Positions 23,976-31,273 of a DNA stretch of 34,038 nt are shown piece after piece. Made by a program: the position numbers and the translations under genes. Origin of the DNA: Pseudoalteromonas holothuriae (lineage in GTDB: Bacteria; Pseudomonadota; Gammaproteobacteria; Enterobacterales; Alteromonadaceae); contig NZ_CAMAPC010000024.1 of NCBI RefSeq assembly GCF_945859825.1, positions 32,336 through 66,373 on the forward strand, read 5' to 3'. Every line of letters starts with the position of its first letter. The stretch's first letter is position 1. The notes below the pieces were generated by a model. It worked only from the letters and a program-made list of their open reading frames with translations. It searched no databases and was not told the DNA's origin.

Positions 23976-26135
23976 CTAGCCGAGCGAGCTTTTTCTTACA
24001 AAGCTTAAATATGTTTCTAAGCTTTGCTGCCAAAGTGTCATGGCTTGGGTAAGCTCGCCATCACTTGTTTTACCATCAAGCAAGCGGCGCTCAACTTTTT
24101 TTAGCGCTAAGCCATATCGATTAAATCCTAGTTGCATAGCAGTGCTGGCTTGTCGGTGTAACAGCTTAATGCACTGTTCGTTATTTGTTCCCTCTAATTG
24201 TTGAATATGAATCAGTTTGTTGCGTGCAGAGAGTACAAACTCGTTGTAAACAGAAGAAATCTCGTCTTCACTAAAGCCACTTTTTAGTGAATTAACCGCA
24301 GTATCATCATAAAGTGTGTCTGAAAGCTCAACACTGATAGTTGGCTTTTGCGCTCTTTGTGAGTCACTGAGGGCACGACGCAACTTTTCTTGCTTGATAG
24401 GTTTTCCTACAATATCCTTGATACCTAAAGTTAAGTATTCTTTTATTTCATCTGGACTCAAGCTTGCAGTGAATGCTAAAAATGGCGTGCGCTTATTTTT
24501 ATGTTCCATAGTCTTGAGTTTACGCATGACTTCTTGGCCTGTTAAATCCGGCAAGTTCATGTCTAAAAGAACCACATCGAATTGGTATTGTTGTAACAGT
24601 GCAATGGCACTTTGACCGTCAGTTGCTAATTTTACTTTGTGTTCATCCGTTGCCATAAACTCAATGGCAATTTTTTGGTTTAGATCTAAATCTTCAACAA
24701 GTAACACGTTGAGGCCGATTAGGCATTCTGGATTATGATGGCGTTGCTCTACAAGGCTCAGTTCACCCAGAGCTAAAGTGACGGTGAAGCTAAATATACT
24801 GCCTTGACCAATGGCACTTTCGATTAGCAGTCGTGACCCTAAACGCTCTAATAAACGACTGGTTATGGCTAAACCAAGCCCGGTACCGCCTTTAATTTTG
24901 CCCGCACTACTTTGGACATACGGCTCGGTTAATTTATCAATATCTTCTTTGTCTATCCCGGGTCCTGAATCAATTACGCTAAAGCGAACTTGGTGGCTCA
25001 TATTATTTTCATTCACAAGTTCAACACGAATTTTCACACTCCCCTTATCGGTAAACTTAATGGCATTACCGACTAAATTGATCACGATTTGGCGAAGTTT
25101 TTGTTGATCACAGTAATAACAGGCTTGCTCTGGCAGGTCATAGACTAATTCAAAGGACAGTTTTTTCTGTTCAGCCAATGGGCTTAGTAATAAACAGAGA
25201 TTATTGAGCCAGCTTTTTAATTCGACGTCTTCTTCATACAGCGCTTCGTCGCTTTGATCTAAGCTGGCGTAATCGAGTACTTTATCTATGAGTAAGTTGA
25301 GGGACTCTGCAGAGTTGATGATGGCTTCACAGTAGGCTTTATTACGGTGATTTGTAGTTCGATTTAGTACCAGTTGTGCGCTGCCTAGAATACCATTGAG
25401 CGGTGTGCGAATTTCATGACTAATAGTCGATAAAAATAATCCTCTGATTTCTAAGTCTTTTTGAGCTTTTTCAGTCAGGCGGTTGAGGTTGAGCTCCCTC
25501 CGTTCATTACATAACAAAGCCATGCCAGTGGCGTAAAATATAGGGGCTAATACACCGTTAATAAACAATGTGGTTACAAACCAGTTGTCATCAAGTAGGT
25601 TAAATTGTGTAACATCACCCATTAAAAAAGTACGTGCAATGAATGCGCACATAACAAGGCACAAAATGATGGTGTAGACAATGGTGCCATTAGGATATAA
25701 AGGCCTGGCAAAACGTAGGAACAGATATAGCAAAAATATAGTTTCAGTAATGTGTTGCAAGTCTGAAACCAGTATACGATAGCGTAAATTACTCTCTATA
25801 GCCGTAAAGTATACTAAACCAATAAATAAAATAGCCGTAATACACAAAAATAGTTTCAGCTCCGCTCCTTTGTAACCAAAGAATTGAGAGAGTGCAAAAC
25901 AGTGAATGATAGAGGCGGTAAAGAGTAATGCATTGGCGCAACCAATACTTTGCCACATGTCTAATTGGCTATGAAGAGCAAAACCAATGATGGCGGCAAA
26001 CAGTATCAATGGGTAGAAAATATATAACAAGGTGCCTGGGGTGTCTTTATTGGTCCGCCAAGTTAAAAAGTTGAGTAACACCATCATCGCCATCATGGCA
26101 ACGCTGGTGATGTAGAGCGTTTGTGGATCGAACAT
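23976..26135 (-). CDS. Membrane hybrid sensor histidine kinase with receiver and HPt-like tail
   Basis: From M1 at 26135 the protein has 719 residues. About seven membrane helices (5-210) lack a large periplasmic domain, and a HisKA domain follows with phospho-accepting H240 in STISHEIRTPLNGIL. The ATPase domain has QIVINLVGNAIKF, DSGPGID and GGTGLGLA. The receiver domain has D525 in VLLDMNLPDL and KP at the end. A C-terminal HPt-like helical bundle keeps H660 in LLHRQASTAMQLGF but reads RQAS where HPt domains have a K-G pair. An upstream in-frame ATG (26162) would add nine polar residues; neither start has a clear ribosome binding site. I prefer 26135 because MFDPQTL directly before helix 1 fits related proteins. 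It lies 105 bp downstream of the LuxR-type gene with a terminator between. The signal sensed is unknown. Confidence 0.9.
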   Translation of the reverse strand: MFDPQTLYITSVAMMAMMVLLNFLTWRTNKDTPGTLLYIFYPLILFAAIIGFALHSQLDMWQSIGCANALLFTASIIHCFALSQFFGYKGAELKLFLCITAILFIGLVYFTAIESNLRYRILVSDLQHITETIFLLYLFLRFARPLYPNGTIVYTIILCLVMCAFIARTFLMGDVTQFNLLDDNWFVTTLFINGVLAPIFYATGMALLCNERRELNLNRLTEKAQKDLEIRGLFLSTISHEIRTPLNGILGSAQLVLNRTTNHRNKAYCEAIINSAESLNLLIDKVLDYASLDQSDEALYEEDVELKSWLNNLCLLLSPLAEQKKLSFELVYDLPEQACYYCDQQKLRQIVINLVGNAIKFTDKGSVKIRVELVNENNMSHQVRFSVIDSGPGIDKEDIDKLTEPYVQSSAGKIKGGTGLGLAITSRLLERLGSRLLIESAIGQGSIFSFTVTLALGELSLVEQRHHNPECLIGLNVLLVEDLDLNQKIAIEFMATDEHKVKLATDGQSAIALLQQYQFDVVLLDMNLPDLTGQEVMRKLKTMEHKNKRTPFLAFTASLSPDEIKEYLTLGIKDIVGKPIKQEKLRRALSDSQRAQKPTISVELSDTLYDDTAVNSLKSGFSEDEISSVYNEFVLSARNKLIHIQQLEGTNNEQCIKLLHRQASTAMQLGFNRYGLALKKVERRLLDGKTSDGELTQAMTLWQQSLETYLSFVRKSSLG

Positions 26136-26200
26136 AGTCTTTATTATTGTTATGCAGGGCATTTAACAATAAGCATAGAGATTTGTGTTAGGTGAGTAAA

Positions 26201-26228
26201 GAAACAAAACAGCCGCTATTGCGGCTGT
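26201..26228 (-). terminator. Rho-independent terminator of the CsgD/VpsT-like gene
   Basis: An 8-bp perfect GC-rich stem (ACAGCCGC at 26209-26216 with GCGGCTGT at 26221-26228) and a 4-nt loop are followed on the minus strand by TTTTGTTTC. It separates the regulator gene from the kinase gene downstream, so the two have separate transcripts. Confidence 0.85.
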
Positions 26229-26267
26229 ATACGAAATCAACGGTTATGTAGGAACTACATTTGAGAG

Positions 26268-26942
26268 TTAGCGAATTTCGTCAGGAATATTTTGTTGTGC
26301 CCACGAGAGTAACTCAATACGGTTGCGGCACTTTGTTTTTCTAAATGCACTGTATAAATGTGTTTTCACCGTATGGGGACTAATATTTAAGTCTTCGGCT
26401 ATTTCTTTATTTTTTGCGCCTTTGCTCATTAACGAAATAATCGCTTTTTCACGTTTGGTTAGCTTAACGGGTTCGATATCGCCTTCGGTCAGCTTGTGTA
26501 GTGCATCTTTGTTAAATTGTAGCATTCGATTAAGTGCGTTACACATAATGTCACGGCGATACCAGAGTTGATTTTCCATTAATAATCGAATGCCTTTCAT
26601 TAACACGTCTGCGTTATCGGTGGTATAAAATACACCGCGGATCCCACTTAACAAGGCGCGATTAGCTAACTCTGGGTTTTCATCAAGGTTAAATAAGACA
26701 ATGTCGCAATTGACTTTGAGGCGGCTTAGTTGCTCTTTTAGTGTGACCCAAGCTTCCTTTGGGGCAGTTTCGATAAAAAGAATACGCGTACCCTCTGGCA
26801 CCTCTTCTATTTCTGTACTGGTTGTAACTTCCAGCCCTTGTGTTTTTAGTAGAGGTTGTAAGATATTGATACCTATGGTGTTTATAGGGTCTTTATCTAA
26901 TAATAAAAAGGCAGAACTGCTCATTGATGCTAACACTCTCAT
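26268..26942 (-). CDS. CsgD/VpsT-type LuxR-family transcription regulator
   Basis: The 224-residue protein has a degenerate receiver domain (about 10-125) and a C-terminal LuxR-type HTH (160-216: LTKREKAIISLMSKGAKNKE, TVKTHLYSAFRKT). RGVFY (102-106), KTHLY and SWAQQN closely follow the E. coli CsgD pattern. The usual phospho-acceptor aspartate position reads FIETA, so phosphorylation is unlikely. W127-Y-R-R130 sits where VpsT has its c-di-GMP-binding W[FLM][TS]R motif: the W and last R agree, the middle two differ. Such regulators control biofilm matrix, curli or exopolysaccharide. The start could also be M7. A 12-bp perfect inverted repeat lies 83 bp upstream. It is adjacent to the hybrid kinase gene but has its own terminator. 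Confidence 0.88.
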   Translation of the reverse strand: MRVLASMSSSAFLLLDKDPINTIGINILQPLLKTQGLEVTTSTEIEEVPEGTRILFIETAPKEAWVTLKEQLSRLKVNCDIVLFNLDENPELANRALLSGIRGVFYTTDNADVLMKGIRLLMENQLWYRRDIMCNALNRMLQFNKDALHKLTEGDIEPVKLTKREKAIISLMSKGAKNKEIAEDLNISPHTVKTHLYSAFRKTKCRNRIELLSWAQQNIPDEIR

Positions 26943-27024
26943 TCAAACGGATGATTTAATGCTAACATGAGGTTCCGCCCTTTTGTATTAGTATTTTCAT
27001 CAAGCTTTAGAAGTATTTGCTATA

Positions 27025-27057
27025 TGTTACTGCTCAGTAAACCTATGAGCAGTAACA
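27025..27057. promoter_or_regulatory. Perfect 12-bp inverted repeat upstream of the CsgD/VpsT-like gene
   Basis: TGTTACTGCTCA (27025-27036) and TGAGCAGTAACA (27046-27057) are perfect arms around a 9-nt centre. It lies between hinT and the regulator gene, both on the minus strand. It could be a regulator operator, possibly autoregulatory, or a hairpin ending the hinT transcript about 100 nt after its stop. There is no T run on the minus strand, which favours the operator reading. Confidence 0.4.
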
Positions 27058-27152
27058 ATTTATAATTGATGCAAGCTAACTTTATGATATAAATAAAGTT
27101 TTGTTTTTGTGGATAATAAGTTAATTGTTTACATTAATTAACATAGAATAAT

Positions 27153-27524
27153 TTAGATTAATCCTTTTTTCGTATCTTGATAAGGGGGCCAGCCCATAGG
27201 CTTACCAGCAAGCAAATGTAGGTGTAAGTGGTAGACCGTTTGTCCACCATGCTCATTACAATTGATGACTGCGCGGTAACCGTCCTCTGCGAAACCATGT
27301 TCTTTAGCAAGCTTTGCAGCTACGGCATAAAGGTGGCCGATAAGATGTGAATTCTGCTCATTAACATCATTAATAGTGGCAATACGTTGCTTTGGGATCA
27401 CCAAAACATGGAATGGAGCCTGTGGGTTGATATCTTTAAATGCTAATGCCAGCTCATCTTCATAAACTACGTCAGCTGGAATTTCTTTGTTGATTATTTT
27501 GTCAAAAATGGTGCTGTCGGTCAT
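27153..27524 (-). CDS. hinT: HIT family purine nucleoside phosphoramidase HinT
   Basis: HinT is a small cytosolic nucleotide hydrolase that cleaves AMP-lysine and similar phosphoramidates. The 123-residue protein has the histidine triad H99-L-H101-L-H103-L-L in TVYHLHLHLLAGKPMGWPP and the N-terminal FDKIINKEIPADVVYEDE typical of HinT (E. coli 119). It is a single gene with AGGA upstream of the ATG. No clear terminator directly follows; the next hairpin is about 100 nt away. Confidence 0.95.
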   Translation of the reverse strand: MTDSTIFDKIINKEIPADVVYEDELALAFKDINPQAPFHVLVIPKQRIATINDVNEQNSHLIGHLYAVAAKLAKEHGFAEDGYRAVINCNEHGGQTVYHLHLHLLAGKPMGWPPYQDTKKGLI

Positions 27525-27628
27525 ATTAGATCCTACTAAAATGTTGGTTAATCGTTACACTAATGACAAAGTTTATTGAGCCTGTCAAACTGGATATGCC
27601 AATATAGTATAAAATGACAGGATTCTTT

Positions 27629-28252
27629 ATGAGTATTAAACCCTTTGTTGTGACATTTACTTTATTTTTGGGGTGTACTTTCGAGTTTGCACATAGCGCC
27701 ACGGTTAACTTTTCAACAGAACTTTATCCTTTACAGATAAATGATGAGGTGGTGGAGCACTCATTGTTTAGTAAGGTGACAGAACTAACACTCTCCCCGG
27801 GCAATTATGCTCTAAAACTAAAATACAGTGATTTGTATGAGTTAGAGTATGATGAGCATGAAGTCGTTGAATCTGAGCCATTTTGGGTCACGTTGAATAT
27901 TCACCAAGAAGGTGATTATACCGTATTATTCACACGCCCTGGTGATGTTGAATTGGCAAAGCAGTTCGCGAAAAAACCCATGGCTCAAATACAAATGCCA
28001 GATCAACAAGTGCGCACGTTAGGTGTTTTAAAGCAAAGGCCACTGCTTGCCTATGCTAATAATGAGGTTCAGCATGCACCTAAGGCTTTACCGGTAGAAC
28101 TGCAAACTGCACCATTGCCTGCATCAGTAACGCCAAAGCAACAGCCGCAAGGAGTATCGCATCCAGATGCATATTCGATGTTGGAATTTTGGTGGCAACA
28201 GGCCAGTGAAGCACAGCGAGCGGTGTTTTTAGAAAAAATTAAGGGCCCGTAA
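27629..28252 (+). CDS. DUF2057 (YccT/CsgI-like) secreted protein
   Basis: The product is about 207 residues with a signal peptide (about 1-24, ending FAHSA), so it is periplasmic. The N-terminal beta-rich part (VNFSTELYPLQINDEVVE; LSPGNYALKLKYSDLYE) and the C-terminal PDAYSMLEFWWQQASEAQR are the marks of DUF2057. The E. coli member YccT (CsgI) is reported to inhibit curli secretion. A variable proline/glutamine-rich linker joins the two parts. ATG 27629 has AGGA six bases upstream; an in-frame ATG at 27614 has none, so I use the shorter form. It is divergent from hinT. The stop codon lies in the loop of a hairpin that serves the convergent peptidase gene. Its role here is not shown. Confidence 0.82.
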   Translation: MSIKPFVVTFTLFLGCTFEFAHSATVNFSTELYPLQINDEVVEHSLFSKVTELTLSPGNYALKLKYSDLYELEYDEHEVVESEPFWVTLNIHQEGDYTVLFTRPGDVELAKQFAKKPMAQIQMPDQQVRTLGVLKQRPLLAYANNEVQHAPKALPVELQTAPLPASVTPKQQPQGVSHPDAYSMLEFWWQQASEAQRAVFLEKIKGP

Positions 28253-28263
28253 TAGGCCCTTAA
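28239..28263 (-). terminator. Terminator of the M1 aminopeptidase gene, overlapping the DUF2057 3' end
   Basis: A 9-bp perfect stem (TTAAGGGCC at 28239-28247 with GGCCCTTAA at 28255-28263) is followed on the minus strand by a run of T residues at 28232-28238. The plus-strand gene's last codons and stop lie inside the hairpin. On the plus strand the tail is AAAATTAC, so the hairpin mainly serves the minus-strand peptidase gene. Confidence 0.85.
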
Positions 28264-28283
28264 AAATTACTCAAAGTAAATGC

Positions 28284-30128
28284 TTATTTATCAAAAATAG
28301 CGTCTATCGAGCCTTGTGCTAAAGAATGATAGCCCGGGCGTGCTTTTTGATAAACGTCATAAGCCCACTCGCGTTTACCGTTTTGCACAAGTGCTTTGTA
28401 GAGTCTTACAATCAGCTTACGACGCCCAATGGTTGTTAGGTGCTTTTCCAATGCTGGATAAACGCGCTGATAGCCATTATTCACAGCTAACATATACCAT
28501 GCGAAAGCACGTTCAGCGTTGGTTGATTGTGTTAAGTTAAAAGCATTATCTAATTCACTCATACGCTCAGCACTTAAATCACGTGGTAGGTTATTAATAA
28601 AGTGCAACCACTCATGTACTGTCCATTGATTCGTAGGTAGACTGCCAAGCGGTTGCTGATTGTTTAGCCAAGCTTGGGTTAGGGCATCTATCTTATCGAA
28701 TGCATCAGAGGTTGGGTTGGGCGCATCACTAGGTAGACCAGGTTGAAAAATCCACTCTTTTGCTTTATCTAAACTCACTACCCCAGGGTGTTTTTCAAGT
28801 AAATTAGTGTTCAAATATTCAACAAATTGTGCGGTGGTTAAAGATTTAAATGAATAGGTTTTAAAGTACTCTTTGACGAACACATCAAACTTTTCACGGC
28901 CAAACTTTTCTTCTAGATAAATTAAAAATAGCTGACCTTTGGTATAAGGTATTGAGCTAAATGCATCATCAGGGTCTCGACCATTAAGTTTAAGGTTTAA
29001 GCGCGTATCTGGCTCATCAATGGTTTTTAGTAGTTCATGTAAACCTGCAGTATCAAGGGCTTGCTCCATTACTGCGCGTTCACGGCCGAATACTTCTTCC
29101 ATAATGCGATTTTCAACGTATGAGGTAAACCCCTCATTTAGCCATAAATCTTCCCAAGTAGCGTTAGTTACTAAGTTACCAGACCAAGAGTGTGCTAGCT
29201 CGTGTGCAATGAGGTTTACTAAGCTTTTGTCACCAGCAACGACCGTTGGGGTGATAAACGACAAGCGGGGGTTTTCCATGCCACCAAATGGGAAACTAGG
29301 AGGTAGCATCAATAAATCATAACGTCCCCAAGCATACTCACCATACATAGCGTTGGTTTTGTTTATCATGGTTTGCGTGTCGTTAAATTCGGCAACGGAT
29401 GCATCTAAAATTTGTGGCTCAGCAAAAATGGCAGTTTGATGCGACATCTCTTTGTATTCTAAATTACCAGCGCCAATGGCTATCAGGTATGGCGGGATCG
29501 CTTGTGGCATATCAAACCAGTAATCACCATCTTTAATGAGTGCGCCGGTATTATCGGCACTCATGACAGCACGAACATCTTCAGGCGTTTGAATTCGTGC
29601 CGAGTAAGTTACACGCATTGCTGGAGTATCTTGCACTGGGATCCAGCTACGTGCATGAATAGCTTGAGATTGGCTGTACATAAATGGATGTGTTTTGCTG
29701 GCAGTTTGCACCGGTGCAAGCCATTGCAGGCCAGATGCTTTAGGTAAACTGTTGTAGTAAATACGTGCTTTTTTAGCTTGTTCTTTAAAACGTACAGTGA
29801 GTTTCGCGCCTTTTACGTCATCTCGTTTTGCAAGGGTAAAACGTGCTGTATGCCACTGGTTATTTTTACCTTGGTACATGACCTTATCAATTTCTAAATC
29901 GCGGGTATCGAGAACCAAGGTGCGTGCATTGGCATTTTGCCATTCAAGGGTGTGCTCAACAAAACCTTCGAGTTGTTTATCAGCAAAGTCTACATCTAAA
30001 TCTAAGTGTAAGTGCGTTGAGATAACGTCATTTAGATTAGCATAAGTGTGTTGGTCAACTGAGGTTGCCATCACTGAGTGTGAGAGTCCGGCCAGAGCTA
30101 AGCTGGTCGCGAAGGCTGTTAATTTCAT
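28284..30128 (-). CDS. M1 family metallo-aminopeptidase, leukotriene A4 hydrolase type, secreted
   Basis: From M1 at 30128 the protein has 614 residues: a signal peptide (1-21, ending SVMA), an N-terminal beta domain (about 25-230), a catalytic domain and a C-terminal helical domain of the LTA4-hydrolase type. The zinc site is HELAHSW with H309, E310 and H313, then E332 in WLNEGFTSYVE. The exopeptidase motif is GMEN (283-286). It removes N-terminal residues from peptides in the periplasm. An upstream in-frame ATG at 30143 would add five residues. AAGGA lies four bases before 30128, rather close, but the classical signal peptide starts there, so I prefer it. It is divergent from murB. A 16-bp palindrome lies 31 bp upstream. 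Confidence 0.92.
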   Translation of the reverse strand: MKLTAFATSLALAGLSHSVMATSVDQHTYANLNDVISTHLHLDLDVDFADKQLEGFVEHTLEWQNANARTLVLDTRDLEIDKVMYQGKNNQWHTARFTLAKRDDVKGAKLTVRFKEQAKKARIYYNSLPKASGLQWLAPVQTASKTHPFMYSQSQAIHARSWIPVQDTPAMRVTYSARIQTPEDVRAVMSADNTGALIKDGDYWFDMPQAIPPYLIAIGAGNLEYKEMSHQTAIFAEPQILDASVAEFNDTQTMINKTNAMYGEYAWGRYDLLMLPPSFPFGGMENPRLSFITPTVVAGDKSLVNLIAHELAHSWSGNLVTNATWEDLWLNEGFTSYVENRIMEEVFGRERAVMEQALDTAGLHELLKTIDEPDTRLNLKLNGRDPDDAFSSIPYTKGQLFLIYLEEKFGREKFDVFVKEYFKTYSFKSLTTAQFVEYLNTNLLEKHPGVVSLDKAKEWIFQPGLPSDAPNPTSDAFDKIDALTQAWLNNQQPLGSLPTNQWTVHEWLHFINNLPRDLSAERMSELDNAFNLTQSTNAERAFAWYMLAVNNGYQRVYPALEKHLTTIGRRKLIVRLYKALVQNGKREWAYDVYQKARPGYHSLAQGSIDAIFDK

Positions 30129-30159
30129 AATATCCTTGCTCATTATGGAGTATTCAAAC

Positions 30160-30175
30160 GCATGTTATAACATGC
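30160..30175. promoter_or_regulatory. 16-bp perfect palindrome between the aminopeptidase and murB genes
   Basis: GCATGTTATAACATGC is perfectly symmetrical without a spacer. It lies in the 116-131 bp divergent promoter region, about 31 bp before the aminopeptidase start and 85 bp before murB. The size and place suit a dimeric regulator site; which regulator is unknown. Confidence 0.35.
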
Positions 30176-30259
30176 TTGAGAGCAAGATCACACATGGATG
30201 CGCCAAGTGAGGCGTTAGGGTAAACTATCGTTATTAGAATGATTTGTTAAGGCATTAAC

Positions 30260-31273
30260 GTGCACGCTTTACGACCTTTACACACATTTGCATTACCCAG
30301 TAGGTGTCATCAGTTAATTACGCTGACGCATTGGCAGCAGCTATTAGAGATAGACTTTACAAAGCCGTTTTGTTTGTTAGGACAAGGTAGCAACACCATT
30401 TTTGTTGATGACTTTGAAGGCAGTGTGCTGCATGTTGCGTTTAAAGGTATTGAAATTAATGAACATCAGTCTCATTGGCGTATTAAAGTGGCTGCAGGGG
30501 AGAGCTGGCATGATTTAGTCATTAAACTGCTGGATAAGGGCATTGCAGGGCTAGAAAATCTAGCCCTTATTCCAGGTACTGTGGGGGCGGCACCGGTGCA
30601 AAATATTGGAGCCTATGGGGTGGAGCTAGCACAATTTGTTGATCACATTGAGGGCTTTGATATTCAAACCCAGCAGCTGATGACGTTAAGCGCTGAGCAA
30701 TGCCAGTTTGGTTATCGTGATTCAATTTTTAAGCATGCACTTAAAGCGCGCTTTGTGATCACCCAAGTGTGCTTGAGACTTACCAAGCAATGGCAGCCAG
30801 AACTCAGCTACGGACCTCTACAAAGCCTTAAAAACGACAACCCAACAGCGCAGCAGGTGTGTCAGGCGGTGGTTAAAATAAGACAAAGTAAGTTACCTGA
30901 CCCGCATGTTTTGGCAAATGCAGGCAGTTTTTTTAAAAACCCCATTGTAAGCCATAAGCATGCCGTTAAGTTAAAACAAAGCTTTGCAGATATACCCGTT
31001 TATGCAGTCGACCAACAACAGCAAAAATTAGCTGCGGGTTGGTTGATTGAGCAAACTGGACTAAAAGGTTATCGAGTTGGTGATATTTCGGTATATCAAA
31101 AACAAGCGCTGGTTTTGGTGAACCACGGAAATGGTTGTGCTGAGGACTTACTTGCGGTGATAAAACACATTCAGGGTCAGGTATGGCGTCAATTTGCGGT
31201 TTGTTTAGAGCATGAAGTACGCTTAATCGGTCGCCATAATGAAATTCACATTCAAGGAGCTGTTAGTGAGTAA
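30260..31273 (+). CDS. murB: UDP-N-acetylenolpyruvoylglucosamine reductase MurB (type I)
   Basis: MurB is the FAD/NADPH enzyme that reduces UDP-GlcNAc-enolpyruvate to UDP-MurNAc in peptidoglycan synthesis. The 337-residue cytosolic protein shows FAD-binding LGQGSNTIF (40-48), GLENLALIPGTVGAAPVQNIGAYG with the start at 97, the YRDS motif with R153, the proton-donor serine S223 in ANAGSFFKNP, and the C-terminal LEHEVRLIG glutamate. It is type I by length, like E. coli MurB (342). The GTG start has TTAAGG seven bases upstream. It overlaps birA by 8 bp, so murB-birA-coaX form an operon. Confidence 0.96.
   Translation: MHALRPLHTFALPSRCHQLITLTHWQQLLEIDFTKPFCLLGQGSNTIFVDDFEGSVLHVAFKGIEINEHQSHWRIKVAAGESWHDLVIKLLDKGIAGLENLALIPGTVGAAPVQNIGAYGVELAQFVDHIEGFDIQTQQLMTLSAEQCQFGYRDSIFKHALKARFVITQVCLRLTKQWQPELSYGPLQSLKNDNPTAQQVCQAVVKIRQSKLPDPHVLANAGSFFKNPIVSHKHAVKLKQSFADIPVYAVDQQQQKLAAGWLIEQTGLKGYRVGDISVYQKQALVLVNHGNGCAEDLLAVIKHIQGQVWRQFAVCLEHEVRLIGRHNEIHIQGAVSE
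31254..31259 (+). promoter_or_regulatory. Ribosome binding site choosing the birA start
   Basis: AAGGAG lies six bases before GTG 31266. The longer frame from ATG 31239 has no such site and would overlap murB by 35 bp, so GTG 31266 is favoured. Confidence 0.75.
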
